Source: a bacterium
GTDB taxonomy: Bacteria > Electryoneota > RPQS01
DNA length: 64,000 nt
NCBI GenBank assembly: GCA_016703065.1
Contig: JADJCU010000002.1
Location: 480,557 to 544,556, forward strand
Direction of reading: 5' to 3'
The notes below the pieces were generated by a model, which was not told the DNA's origin, ran no database searches, and saw only the letters and a list, made by a program, of their open reading frames with translations. The position numbers and the translations under genes were made by a program. This document shows positions 9,008-18,911 of the stretch, piece by piece; the stretch's first letter is position 1, and each line of letters opens with the position of its first letter.

Positions 9008-10864
9008 TTGAATCAGCGTCGAAATCAGGAGATATTGTCCCGTTTGCGGGACGAGGTGCTCATAGTAGATGGAGCGATTGGCACGGCTCTCTACTCGATG
9101 GGTTTCTCGCATCGCACGTGCTTTGACGAGCTGAACGAAACTCATCCACAGGTCGTGGAAGATTTGCACCGGGACTACATTGCCGCCGGCGCTCAGATCA
9201 TTGAAACGAACACATTTGGCGCGAATCCGTTCCGTCTTGGTGATCATGGATTTGCCGAGAAGACGCGGCAACTAAATCGACTCGGAGCCGAACACGCGCG
9301 ACGCGCGGCAGGGGATGCTATCTACGTGGCCGGATCGATCGGCCCGTTGGATCGTGTGCTTGAGCCGATTGGCCCGATAACACTCGCGCAGGCGCGAGCT
9401 GCGTTCCGTGAGCAGATTGAAGGCCTGCTCGAGGGCAACGTTGATCTGTTCATCGTCGAGACAATTTCCAATCTATTGGAGATGCGCGAAGCGATAGGTG
9501 CGATTCGCGATCTGTGTGACTTGCCGATCGTTGCCACGATGACGTTTACTGAAGACGGGAAAACTCTGGTCGGTGACAAGCCGTCGCAAGTGAAACGCGC
9601 GCTGATCGAATATGGCGCGGACGTCGTGGGCGCAAACTGCTCCGTGGGTCCGCAGGCGATGTTGGACGTGATGGAACGCATGAGCGGCGGCGATGTGCCA
9701 CTGTGCGCTCAGCCCAATGCGGGCAACGCGCGCGTAGTCGGTGGCCGTTACATTTATCTCGCGTCACCACAGTACTTCGCGGACTACGCGCTTAGATTCG
9801 CCGAGGTGGGCGTAGCGCTGATCGGCGGCTGTTGCGGAACAACGCCGGAACATATTCGCGCAGCAGCGGATAGAGTCAAGGGCCGCAAACTTGGGCGGAC
9901 ACAGATCGCTGTCAATGGTGAAACGTCCGAGGAAGACGGTCGAGTCGAGGGCCCGCATCGCGGTCTGCCGTTTTCTGAGTTTCGAGCCAATCTTGGCAAG
10001 CGTTTTCAAATCTCGGTAGAGATCGATCCGCCGCGCAGCTACGATCCCGGCCCATTTATCCGACACGCGCAGCGGCTTAAGGCGGCGGGAGTTGATCTAA
10101 TCAATGTAGCGGACTCGCCGTTAGCGCGGGCGCGTATGAGCGCGGTGTCGATGGCTCATCTGATTCGCCGGGATGCGGGTGTAGATGTCCTGCTTCACGT
10201 ATCTTGCAGAGACCGCAACGCAATTGGACTTCAGTCGGAGCTGCTTGGCGCGCACACTCTGGGTGTGCTGAACATCCTTGCGGTGACGGGAGACCCGACA
10301 AGTATCGGTGACTATCCGTTCGCAAAGGGAGTGTTTGAGCTCGACTCGATAGGTCTTTCGCGAATGGTCACTCAGCTCAACAAGGGTAAAGATCTAACCG
10401 GTCGCGACCTTGACGAGCCGACCCACTTTTTGCTCGGAGTCGCAGTTAATCCGACCTCACCCAATCTCGATCTCGAGTTTGATCGGTTCAAACAGAAGCT
10501 CGATTCCGGCGCCCAGTTCGCGTTTACGCAGCCGCTCTTTGATCCCCGGACCCTTGAAGAATTCCTGAACAAGGTCTCGTCGTACTCCAGTATTCCGATC
10601 TTCGTTGGTATTTTGCCGCTGCGATCGTCCAAGCACGCAGAGTTCATTCACAACGAAATCCCGGACATGTTTGTCCCCCAGGATATCCGCGATCGTATGC
10701 ACAACGCGGGTACCGAGGGGGCCAAAGTGGGGGTCGAAATTGCTCAGAAGTTCCTGCTCGACACGCAATCGATGGTGCAAGGCGCCTACCTAATGCCGCC
10801 ATTCAATAAGTTCGACATGGCAATTGAAGTAATGCAGGCGCTGAATCGCGATTCAGTAAATTAG
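9008..10864 (+). CDS. bifunctional homocysteine S-methyltransferase / methylenetetrahydrofolate reductase
   Basis: Two-domain methionine-cycle enzyme (YitJ type), 618 aa. Residues of about 1-300 are the homocysteine/betaine-type methyltransferase barrel with zinc cysteines in G-A-N-C-S-V-G and G-G-C-C-G-T-T. Residues of about 330-618 are the MTHFR barrel (I-S-V-E-I-D-P-P-R, L-A-V-T-G-D-P, F-A-F-T-Q-P-L-F-D). The fusion couples making 5-methyl-THF with methylation of homocysteine. The start is a TTG at 9008, which gives the family N terminus. It ends convergent with the acyl-CoA dehydrogenase gene, the stops overlapping by four bases. Confidence 0.92.
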   Translation: MNQRRNQEILSRLRDEVLIVDGAIGTALYSMGFSHRTCFDELNETHPQVVEDLHRDYIAAGAQIIETNTFGANPFRLGDHGFAEKTRQLNRLGAEHARRAAGDAIYVAGSIGPLDRVLEPIGPITLAQARAAFREQIEGLLEGNVDLFIVETISNLLEMREAIGAIRDLCDLPIVATMTFTEDGKTLVGDKPSQVKRALIEYGADVVGANCSVGPQAMLDVMERMSGGDVPLCAQPNAGNARVVGGRYIYLASPQYFADYALRFAEVGVALIGGCCGTTPEHIRAAADRVKGRKLGRTQIAVNGETSEEDGRVEGPHRGLPFSEFRANLGKRFQISVEIDPPRSYDPGPFIRHAQRLKAAGVDLINVADSPLARARMSAVSMAHLIRRDAGVDVLLHVSCRDRNAIGLQSELLGAHTLGVLNILAVTGDPTSIGDYPFAKGVFELDSIGLSRMVTQLNKGKDLTGRDLDEPTHFLLGVAVNPTSPNLDLEFDRFKQKLDSGAQFAFTQPLFDPRTLEEFLNKVSSYSSIPIFVGILPLRSSKHAEFIHNEIPDMFVPQDIRDRMHNAGTEGAKVGVEIAQKFLLDTQSMVQGAYLMPPFNKFDMAIEVMQALNRDSVN

Positions 10865-12028
10865 GCGTAGGCTGCGATTCCGGTCAGATCTTCGGCGACG
10901 ATCAGCGCGTGAATATCGTACGTTCCTTCGTAGGTGTTGACGGATTCAAGGTTTGCCATGTGGCGGAACGTCTGATATTCGTTTGAGATACCATTCGCGC
11001 CTAATACATCGCGGCCGACACGAGCGATGTCCAGCGCACCTCCGACGTTGTTACGCTTGGCCAGCGAAACATGTTGCGGACGAAGTTTTCCGGCGGCCTT
11101 CAGTTGACCGGAGACGATAGGCGAGAAACTGGTTCTTCGTAATCTCAGTTGCCATCCACGCAAGTTTATTTTGCACAAGCTGAAAGCTCGCGATGGGTTT
11201 GTCAAACTGAATGCGGGACAGGGAATACTGGAGCACTTCGTCGAACACAGCCATCGCCGCGCCCGTCGCGCCCCATGCGATGCCGTAGCGCGCCTGGGTC
11301 AAACAGGACAGCGGTCCTTTTAGTCCGCTAACGCCCGGCAGAATGTTCTCTTTCGGCACCTGCACATCCTCAAGCACCAGGTCTGAGGTTACGCTCGCCC
11401 GGAGTGAGAACTTGTTCTTGATCTCAGGAGCGGAAAAGCCCTTTGTTGTTGTATCGACGATGAAGCCGCGGACAACTCCGTCGAGCTTTGCCCAGACGAT
11501 CGCAAGATCCGAAATCGTACCGTTTGTGATCCACGCCTTCGAGCCATTGAGAAGATAGTAGGATCCCTTGTCCTCGGCCCGAGTGAGCATTCCGCCCGGA
11601 TTCGAACCGAAATCAGGTTCGGTCAGACCAAAGCAACCGATCTTATCGCCGCTGGCGAGCTTTGGAAGCCAATAGTCCTTCTGTTCTTCGCTCCCGAAAG
11701 CGAAGATCGGATACATCACCAGACTCGTCTGTACGGAGACGAACGAGCGAAGACCGGAGTCACCGCGTTCCAGCTCCTGATTGATCAATCCATAGGCAAT
11801 AGGGCCAAGATTCGCGCAGCCGTATTTTTCGGGATATGGCGCGCCGAGAAAGCCAAGTTCACCGGCCGGTTTCACAAGCTCTCGTGGGAAGCGCCCTTCG
11901 GTGTTGCAGCGCTCGATAATCGGCATCAAATTATCTGTCACAAATTCGCGGACAGTGTCGCGTACCAGCCGCTCTTCGTCAGTGAGCAGATCGTCCAAGT
12001 GATAATAGTCCAGCGCCTGAAAGGCCAT
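10861..12028 (-). CDS. glutaryl-CoA dehydrogenase-type acyl-CoA dehydrogenase, frameshifted
   Basis: Flavoenzyme oxidising an acyl-CoA and passing electrons to ETF. Assigned to the glutaryl-CoA dehydrogenase group by D-S-G-L-R-S-F-V-S-V-Q, G-C-F-G-L-T-E-P-D-F-G and the catalytic E-S-V-N-T-Y-E-G-T-Y-D-I-H-A-L near the C terminus. The start is the ATG at 12028, with AAGGAG upstream on the minus strand. The frame breaks near 11110: A-Y-R-L continues as G-Q-L-K-A-A-G-K in a second frame if one C of a CC pair is removed. The ETF-QO at 4963 would be the onward electron acceptor. Confidence 0.87.
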
Positions 12029-12038
12029 TTCGGTCTCC

Positions 12039-12827
12039 TTGAGTTCTGAGGTCACAGAAGATAGCCAAACCCGGCCAAATAATCAATTAGTTGGCTGGCA
12101 TACTCCATTCGAGTGGATAGGTGTAACTGGTGGTATTTCAGAGACATCGGACGGCGCCTTGGCATGGGGCAGGGGGTCAGTAGAGCAAATAGCCGCCAAT
12201 CGGGCGCGATGGGCCGACCAAGTTGGACTGGTTTCGGCAAAGTGCGTGAGCCTGGAGCAGACTCATAGCAGCCGCGTTTTGAGTGTATCAGATTGTGAAT
12301 CCGGGGCCGGTTTTTTCGACCCGCGAACACGCCTCGTCTCGGCCGATGGTCTGATAACTGACGACGGCTCAGTGACGTTAATCACGTCACATGCCGATTG
12401 TGCACCGATCTATCTGTACGGAGATGCACCGCGCGTCATTGGTTTAGTGCACGCGGGCTGGAGGGGTACGCTGGGTGGCATTGCTTCTACCACTGTTGCC
12501 TTGCTTGCAAGGCAGCATCACGTTGCACCCCGCGACCTGCGCGTAGCAGTTGGTCCCCTGATAGCGACCGCAAACTACCCGGTCGGTGACGACGTTGCGC
12601 GAGCGTTCACTGACAAATACGGCCCGGGCACAGTTGTTCGATTCGGCGACCGGCTTCATCTCGACATTTTTGCATCGATTGTTATCGACCTCTTGCGCGC
12701 CGGGGTTGAACAGGCGCGTTTCATCCCTCGTCCTCCCGATACGTTCTCGAACTCCCGCTGGAGCTCTTACCGCCGTGACGGTGAGCAAGCGGGCGGCATG
12801 CTTGCATATATCAGGTTAATTAGTTAG
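12039..12827 (+). CDS. laccase-domain (YfiH/PgeF family) protein
   Basis: Member of the DUF152/YfiH family, described as purine nucleoside phosphorylase and as a peptidoglycan-editing factor. The three zinc ligands are visible in L-E-Q-T-H-S-S, S-H-A-D-C-A-P and L-V-H-A-G-W-R-G, plus the late S-Y-R-R-D-G. About 262 aa. The start is uncertain: TTG 12039 is the first in-frame start, but it lies 10 bases from the divergent dehydrogenase start, and a later TTG near 12090 is possible. It is the first gene of a plus-strand run. Confidence 0.82.
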   Translation: MSSEVTEDSQTRPNNQLVGWHTPFEWIGVTGGISETSDGALAWGRGSVEQIAANRARWADQVGLVSAKCVSLEQTHSSRVLSVSDCESGAGFFDPRTRLVSADGLITDDGSVTLITSHADCAPIYLYGDAPRVIGLVHAGWRGTLGGIASTTVALLARQHHVAPRDLRVAVGPLIATANYPVGDDVARAFTDKYGPGTVVRFGDRLHLDIFASIVIDLLRAGVEQARFIPRPPDTFSNSRWSSYRRDGEQAGGMLAYIRLIS

Positions 12828-12897
12828 TCGGTTTTCAACTACTGAAGGCCGTTTCTCACAAAAAATTCTCCACGGTCTTAGAACCACAGGAATCGCC

Positions 12898-14291
12898 ATG
12901 AAGAAGAAAGAAACAAAAAAAACTGCACCGAAGAGTAGCTCGAAGAAAGAAGAAAGTTCCGTTATGGTATCGTCAGGGAAGGCCATGAAGGGTGCCAAAG
13001 CAGCGCACGCTTTCAATCTCGCACCGAGGGTCTGCAGCCGCACTCGGCGTTTGACAATGCCATGAAGCAATTCGATCAGGCCGCCGCGCTGCTCAAGCTG
13101 ACGGCGAGCCAGACTGCTATGATTAAGCAGCCGCGCAAGTGCGTGGAAGTCACGTTGCCGATTCGTATGGATGACGGCACGATCAAGACGTTCACGGGCT
13201 ATCGTGTTCAGCATAACATCGCCCGCGGTCCGGCCAAGGGCGGCGTCCGTTATCATCCGAATGTGTCACTCGACGAAGTGAAGGCGCTTTCGTTCTGGAT
13301 GACCTTCAAGTGTGCGGTAGCCAATATTCCGATGGGCGGCGGCAAGGGCGGTATCATTGTTGATCCGCAAAAGCTCTCCCACGGCGAGCTTGAGCGCCTC
13401 TCGCGCCGATATTTCTCAGAATTGGAAGAGATGTTCGGCCCTGATCGCGATGTTCCGGCTCCGGACGTCAATACGAATCCGCAGATCATGGCATGGTTCA
13501 TGGACACGTATTCGATGCATAAGCGTGAGCATCTGCCCGCAGTCGTCACGGGCAAACCGCTGGAAATCGGTGGCAGCAAGGGCCGTGTTCTGGCTACGTC
13601 ACTGGGACTTCTATTCGCGACGCGTCGCGCGGTAGCGGCCAATGGCGAGAAGATGGCCGGCTTGACGGTTGCTGTGCAAGGCTTTGGCAACGTCGGCGGC
13701 AACGCTGCGGTGCTGCTGCATCAGGATGGCTGCAAGATTCTGGCGATTTCGGATCAGTACGGTGCGTTTCACAATCCCGACGGAATCAACGTTCCTGAAG
13801 CGATGAAGTACGCCGAGAAAAACAACGGTCTGAAGGGCTTTGAATCCACCAAGCTCGCCAAGAAGATGGCCGATCCGATGGAATTGCTCGAATTGAAAGT
13901 CGAAATTCTCGCGCCCTGCGCACTTGAGCTGCAGCTGACAAAGGCGAATGCGAACAAGGTCAAGGCGCGTTATATCGCGGAAGGCGCGAACGGACCGTGC
14001 GACTCGGATGCCGATGAGATCTTCAACAAGAAGGGTATCTTCGTGATTCCGGACATTCTTTGCAATGCCGGCGGCGTCGTCGTGAGCTACTTCGAATGGG
14101 TGCAGAACCGCATGGGCTACTATTGGTCCGTCGACCGCATCAACCGTGAACTGGAAGACGTCATGAACATCGCGTTTGACGCCGTGTATGAGACGCAATT
14201 GCAGTACAACTGCCCGATGCGCGTGGCGGCCTTTGCGGTAGCCATTAAGCGTGTTTCGGTCGCATCCGAGATGCGCGGGCTGTACGCATAA
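12898..14291 (+). CDS. glutamate dehydrogenase with Lys-rich N-terminal extension, frameshifted near start
   Basis: Glu/Leu/Phe/Val-type dehydrogenase interconverting glutamate and 2-oxoglutarate. Seen: G-G-K-G-G catalytic-lysine loop, D-V-P-A-P-D-V-N-T, the V-Q-G-F-G-N-V-G Rossmann loop and P-D-I-L-C-N-A-G-G-V. An ATG at 13062 is available, but the family's N-terminal A-F-D-N-A-M-K-Q begins upstream of it with no start codon in that frame. The ATG at 12898, in another frame, opens a Lys/Ser-rich tract (M-K-K-K-E-T-K-K). The two join near 13022 if one base is corrected, giving a 50-60-residue basic leader before a normal GDH. Confidence 0.85.
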
Positions 14292-14296
14292 CTCCT

Positions 14297-14974
14297 TTGA
14301 AGCAGCACTCATGGTTAGATGCGCTGCTTCCGGATCGCATTGACGCATTGTTGATAGCTGGAGGAGCCGCGCCAAACAAGCGGCTCCTCCGGTCTATCGC
14401 AAAACGGGCGGAACAACTGATCGCAATTGACGGCGGCATCCGTCACGTTCGCTCATTTGGGTTAATCCCGCGTGTTGTGATTGGCGATTTGGACAGCGCT
14501 GCCCCACAGGATCTGGCGTGGGCTCGCGGTAAGCGAGCCCGTGTCGTTTACGTGCGGGAACAGGAAAGCGCGGACATAGAGAAGGGACTAAGGTATTGCG
14601 CGCGGAAGGGGCTTACGCGGATTATCGTTGCCGGAATTGAAGGAGATCGCCCGGATCATTTCTTGAATGCGCTTGGCGCGGTTCCGCGAATCCGAGGCCT
14701 GCACGCATCGTTCCTGTTTTCGAGTTCCATAGGTTTGCCGCTATCGGGACGCAGAACCTTGCACCTGGCCCTTCCTTGCGGCACCGGCGTGTCGTGGCTC
14801 GGCGCTCCGCGCGCTTCAGGATGTACGATTAACGGCGTGCAGTGGCCATTTACCCGCCGCGTACTCGAGTTTGGCAAGTTCCAAAGTCTGTCGAATCGTG
14901 CGACAGACGCAGAAGTCGTAGTTACCCAGCACTCCGGAATGTCCCTAATTATCATACCGGTTTTCCAAGAATGA
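14297..14974 (+). CDS. thiamine pyrophosphokinase
   Basis: Transfers pyrophosphate from ATP to thiamine to make TPP. 225 aa. Seen: L-I-A-G-G-A-A-P-N, I-A-I-D-G-G-I, V-V-I-G-D-L-D-S, Q-E-S-A-D-I-E-K-G and G-I-E-G-D-R-P-D-H; these acidic motifs match the N-terminal catalytic domain of TPKs. The C-terminal beta domain is shorter and less conserved. Start at TTG 14297, six bases after the GDH stop, which places its K-Q-H-S-W just before the fold. The final TGA overlaps the ATG of the next gene. Confidence 0.83.
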   Translation: MKQHSWLDALLPDRIDALLIAGGAAPNKRLLRSIAKRAEQLIAIDGGIRHVRSFGLIPRVVIGDLDSAAPQDLAWARGKRARVVYVREQESADIEKGLRYCARKGLTRIIVAGIEGDRPDHFLNALGAVPRIRGLHASFLFSSSIGLPLSGRRTLHLALPCGTGVSWLGAPRASGCTINGVQWPFTRRVLEFGKFQSLSNRATDAEVVVTQHSGMSLIIIPVFQE

Positions 14975-17835
14975 ACATCCTGCGAAAGATTCAAATGATT
15001 GTCCTGTTGACGATGTTAATGTTATGCGCTGTGACTGCGCGCGCGGACGATGTGTCGCTTCTGATTGATGACGCGTTGGGTCGCTTCGGATTAGACCAGA
15101 CCGCGTTTGAATCGGACCGCGTCTGGATGGAAGACGACACGTTTCTCCTCGCGCCGATTCGGCACGCGCTATCTTCGCCGTTAGCGGCCCGCGAGTTGGC
15201 CCGTCAGGCGGCTGAACTGGCCCCGCTGAAGCTCGATGATTTGTCCAGTTTCCCTGACATCGCGGCGCTCCTGAATGTTTACTTGCCGAGTGCTATCTAC
15301 GCCGATATCGATTCGCAGCTTGCCTATGCGCCGCGCTCGAATCCGCTCGAACCATTATCAAGCGCGATGTCGCTCGCTGAAGGTTATCGCAAACAGGCGT
15401 TCGACTCTTTAACACCGGATCAGCGCCAGGCGTTGTTGCTGGCGTTGCCTCTGTGGTTCGAAGACGAAGACGCACCGGCTGATGACAGCTTGAAAGGGTC
15501 ACTGTATCGCGCCTTCGGAATTGATCCGGATACGACGCAAATGGTAGACGCTGATAGTGTTTTGACACTGCTGGCGCGGGTGAATCGTGGCGCACTGTCA
15601 GCGGCAGGCTACGCTCTGCTCAAAGGTGTGGCCTTAATGAGTGGCCAGATGCCGTCGTTTCCACCGAAGCCGGAGCCAGCGAAACCAAAGGGCAAGAACG
15701 CGCCTGCGGAGCCAAAGCTCATCGGCGTCGAAGGCGAGGTCTTGTTCCATCAGGAAACGCCGCTGGGCCGCTGGGTTGTCGGCGGACCGGGCCCGAATCG
15801 CTATACAGAGGAATTTGCGGTCATTATCGATCTGGGCGGTGACGACCGCTATGTTGGGCGCTGCGCATCGGCGGTGGGAGGAATTCGCCGTTCAACGTCA
15901 GTCGTGCTTGACTATTCAGGGGATGACTTCTATGCGCCCGCCGGTTGGCTGTCACAGTCCTGCGCGGTGATGGGGCTATCAGCGTTGGTTGACCTCTCAG
16001 GAGATGATACATACCGAGCAGGCGCATTTTCCCAGTCTGCCGCATTTTGCGGTGTGTCTTTGCTCCATGACGGCGCGGGGGAGGACCTTTATACGGCGGG
16101 TTGGTTCTCACAATCAGCCGGTGTCTGCGGCATCGCGCTTTTCAGTGATGTCCAAGGACGCGATCTATATGATGGCGCCGGCTTCGGTCAGGCCTTTGCT
16201 TCAACCTTTGGCTTCGCATCGCTTGTTGACGGTGACGGCAATGACGTTTATCGCGCTGGCGGCCTGGTCAAACACGAACCTCTGCGCCCTGAAGACTACC
16301 GCTCACTTTCGCAGGGCTTCGCGACAGGCTCACGGCCGCGCGGAGGAGGTGGCATCGCCGTATTGCACGACAGGTCAGGCAACGATTTCTATGATGCGGA
16401 GATATATGCGCAAGGCGTCGGCTATTGGTATTCGCTCGGGGCGCTGATCGATGACGGCGGCAATGATAGCTATAGCGCGACTCAATACGCGCAGGGCTCG
16501 GGCATTCACCTCGCGTGCGGGGTGCTTGAAGACGCAGTTGGGGATGATCGTTACACGGCGCGCTTCGGCCCGAGTCAAGGTGCAGCGCACGACCTTGCTG
16601 TTGGTATGCTGTCTGATGGATCAGGTGACGACTACTACACGGCGTCAGGCGGTCAAGGCATGGCCATTACGAATAGCGCAGCGGCATTCGTTGACGTGCA
16701 GGGAAACGACCTATATGCGGTAACAGAACCGTCGGCGTCACAAGGCGGAACCCGAGCCGCGCGGAGCTTTGGCAACCTCGCGCTATTTGTGGACGGCGAA
16801 GGAAAGGACGTCTACACAAGTGGTGAAGGCGCGGATTCCACGATCTGGATGCGCGACGCATTCGGCTATGGAGTGGACGTATCATATGATAGCACTCGCC
16901 CGCGCGAAACCGACGTGGAAGTTAATCTTGTCCCGGAAGACACAACACGTTCAATTGAAGACCTATTCGCTGATGCCGCGAAATGGGAGGTGACTGACAA
17001 CCGCGAAAAGGTTCGACGAGCGCGGCTGGCCCTCGAGGCAATTGGCCTCCCCGCCGTGAAATGGGTCGGCGAGACGAAAATGACGACAAACGACGCACTC
17101 GAGCGCCGGGCGATTACGGAGCTGTTCAAGAAGTTCCCCGCAGAAGCCGCTCCGTATCTTGAGTCCGCTTTTCAAAACTCTAACATCGAAGGCCGACGCA
17201 ATGCAGCGAGTATCGCTGGCGAAATGAAAGCGTCCGCTTCCGCAAACTGGCTGGAACCGAAGCTGCGCGACGAGAGCTACAAAACTCTTCGTCCGTCTAT
17301 CCTGCGGACGCTCGGTGAAGTTGGGGCAACGCAGAGTATTGGCGCGGTCGAATCTTACTGCACGAGCGCGAATGAGCGTGAGCGGCTTGCCGCGATTGTC
17401 GCATTGGGCAAACTTAAGAGCGCAGAGGGGTTTGAAGAAATCTTCAACGCGCTCAATGATACACTATATACGGTGCGTAGCGCGGCGATTTACGCTTTGG
17501 CAGAGCAGACCCCTGAGATTGTCCCGGAGATGCAGCGATCGGCCGCCGAATCCCGTGAGCCGAGTTACATAGAACGACTGCTCTTGTCGGCGCCTCTTCT
17601 GGCCGCAAAATGGAAGAACGATGCGGCGATGAAAAACGGAGTGAAGGCGCTAACCGGAATGATCAAAATGTACCTCGAGCATCCGGCGCCAAACGTCCAA
17701 GGCGCGGCGCTGATTGCCGCGGCCGAGGCTTTTGATGACAAGACGTTCGAGAAGTTGAGCAAGAAGTACGAATCGGCAACTGACCCTATTTTGGCAGCGC
17801 GTTGGAAGCAGGCCAAGGCGCGCCGCAATTCATGA
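14971..17835 (+). CDS. large exported protein: twelve D-x-x-G-x-D-x-Y repeats followed by HEAT-like repeats
   Basis: 954-aa protein with a signal peptide (about residues 1-23, ending T-A-R-A). I do not recognise a named family for the whole. From about residue 287 to 620 there are twelve 26-40-residue units with the shape D-x-x-G-[DNEK]-D-x-Y-x-A, then Q-[SG]-x-A, G and L-[FIL]. The spacing suggests a beta-solenoid with Asp/Asn loops that could bind calcium, like but not identical to RTX repeats. From about residue 665 to the end, helical HEAT-like pairs occur. It is likely periplasmic or surface-associated. The start overlaps the TPK stop and the end overlaps the M42 start. Confidence 0.72.
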   Translation: MNILRKIQMIVLLTMLMLCAVTARADDVSLLIDDALGRFGLDQTAFESDRVWMEDDTFLLAPIRHALSSPLAARELARQAAELAPLKLDDLSSFPDIAALLNVYLPSAIYADIDSQLAYAPRSNPLEPLSSAMSLAEGYRKQAFDSLTPDQRQALLLALPLWFEDEDAPADDSLKGSLYRAFGIDPDTTQMVDADSVLTLLARVNRGALSAAGYALLKGVALMSGQMPSFPPKPEPAKPKGKNAPAEPKLIGVEGEVLFHQETPLGRWVVGGPGPNRYTEEFAVIIDLGGDDRYVGRCASAVGGIRRSTSVVLDYSGDDFYAPAGWLSQSCAVMGLSALVDLSGDDTYRAGAFSQSAAFCGVSLLHDGAGEDLYTAGWFSQSAGVCGIALFSDVQGRDLYDGAGFGQAFASTFGFASLVDGDGNDVYRAGGLVKHEPLRPEDYRSLSQGFATGSRPRGGGGIAVLHDRSGNDFYDAEIYAQGVGYWYSLGALIDDGGNDSYSATQYAQGSGIHLACGVLEDAVGDDRYTARFGPSQGAAHDLAVGMLSDGSGDDYYTASGGQGMAITNSAAAFVDVQGNDLYAVTEPSASQGGTRAARSFGNLALFVDGEGKDVYTSGEGADSTIWMRDAFGYGVDVSYDSTRPRETDVEVNLVPEDTTRSIEDLFADAAKWEVTDNREKVRRARLALEAIGLPAVKWVGETKMTTNDALERRAITELFKKFPAEAAPYLESAFQNSNIEGRRNAASIAGEMKASASANWLEPKLRDESYKTLRPSILRTLGEVGATQSIGAVESYCTSANERERLAAIVALGKLKSAEGFEEIFNALNDTLYTVRSAAIYALAEQTPEIVPEMQRSAAESREPSYIERLLLSAPLLAAKWKNDAAMKNGVKALTGMIKMYLEHPAPNVQGAALIAAAEAFDDKTFEKLSKKYESATDPILAARWKQAKARRNS

Positions 17836-18911
17836 CAGAAATAGCAATGGACAAGACTTACTACGTATCCCTCCTCGAGAGACTCTCGAATGCATTTGGT
17901 CCTTCAAATTACGAGGACGATGTCCGCACGTTGATAGCAGAGACTATCAAGCCGTGGGTGAAAGATATTCGCCAGGACGCGCTTGGCAACCTGATCGCTT
18001 TTCGTCCCGGTACGAACGGCAAACGTCTGATGCTCGATGCTCACACGGACGAGATTGGCATCATGGTGAGGCATATTGATAGCCGCGGTTTTCTGCGTTT
18101 TGCGACGATCGGCGGATGGGATGATCGCATGTTTCCCGGTCACCGCGTGACGTTCAAGTCTCGCGATGGCAGATTCTATCACGGAGTGATCGGAATGACG
18201 CCGCCGCACGTGCTGCCCCCCGCGCAGCGCGAGAAGGCAATCGCCGCAGAAGACTATTTTGTCGACCTCGGAGCGGAAACAGCGGACGAGGCAGCGGCGC
18301 TCGGCGCCAGCGTCGGCGATCCCGGCACGCTTTCCTATCCGTTCATGAAACTTAAGGACGACGTCTACTTGGGCAAGGCTTTTGACGATCGCGTCGGCTG
18401 CCTGACTGTGATTTCGTTGCTCAAAGCGTTGGCCGAAGGCGACATTACGACGGACATGGACGTTTACGCCAACTTTGCAACAAGCGAAGAGGTCGGCCTG
18501 CGCGGCGCCGGTCCTGCGGCATTCGGGATTGATCCGCACGTCGCGATTGCATTTGAGGGCACGATTGGCTCGGATTTTCCGGGTGTGCCTGAAGAGAAAC
18601 GACCCTGTGCGCAACGCAAAGGGCCGGTCATAACGATTGCCGATAAGTCTGTGTTGGTGCCGCGCCGCATGATTGATCTCATGACCGATTGCGCGAGGGA
18701 AACCGGCGTGCCGTACCAATACAAGATGCCGATCTATGGCGGGACGAACGCGGGCTCGATTCACATGTCTCGCGCCGGAATTCTTGCCGGATGCATCGCC
18801 ACGCCGTGTCGCTACATTCATTCTCCGAACACGACACTCTACTGGCCTGATTTTGAGAACACGCTGACGCTCGCCAAGCGGGTCGTCAGTCGCGCACACG
18901 AGCTGGCTTAA
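17832..18911 (+). CDS. M42-family metallopeptidase
   Basis: Tetrahedral-type dizinc aminopeptidase (glutamyl/deblocking aminopeptidase family, once annotated as endoglucanase M). 359 aa. Metal and catalytic residues visible: D-A-H-T-D-E-I-G, K-A-F-D-D-R-V-G, T-S-E-E-V-G, A-F-E-G-T and R-Y-I-H-S-P. Cytoplasmic: no signal sequence. ATG 17832 overlaps the upstream stop; ATG 17847 is an alternative start. The stop overlaps that of the convergent secreted hydrolase once that gene's frameshift is repaired. Confidence 0.9.
   Translation: MTEIAMDKTYYVSLLERLSNAFGPSNYEDDVRTLIAETIKPWVKDIRQDALGNLIAFRPGTNGKRLMLDAHTDEIGIMVRHIDSRGFLRFATIGGWDDRMFPGHRVTFKSRDGRFYHGVIGMTPPHVLPPAQREKAIAAEDYFVDLGAETADEAAALGASVGDPGTLSYPFMKLKDDVYLGKAFDDRVGCLTVISLLKALAEGDITTDMDVYANFATSEEVGLRGAGPAAFGIDPHVAIAFEGTIGSDFPGVPEEKRPCAQRKGPVITIADKSVLVPRRMIDLMTDCARETGVPYQYKMPIYGGTNAGSIHMSRAGILAGCIATPCRYIHSPNTTLYWPDFENTLTLAKRVVSRAHELA

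Noticed and set aside
17904..18899. 331-codon open frame on the minus strand
   Set aside because: Lies wholly inside the well-supported M42 gene and is Arg/His-rich without domain features; it is an antisense shadow.
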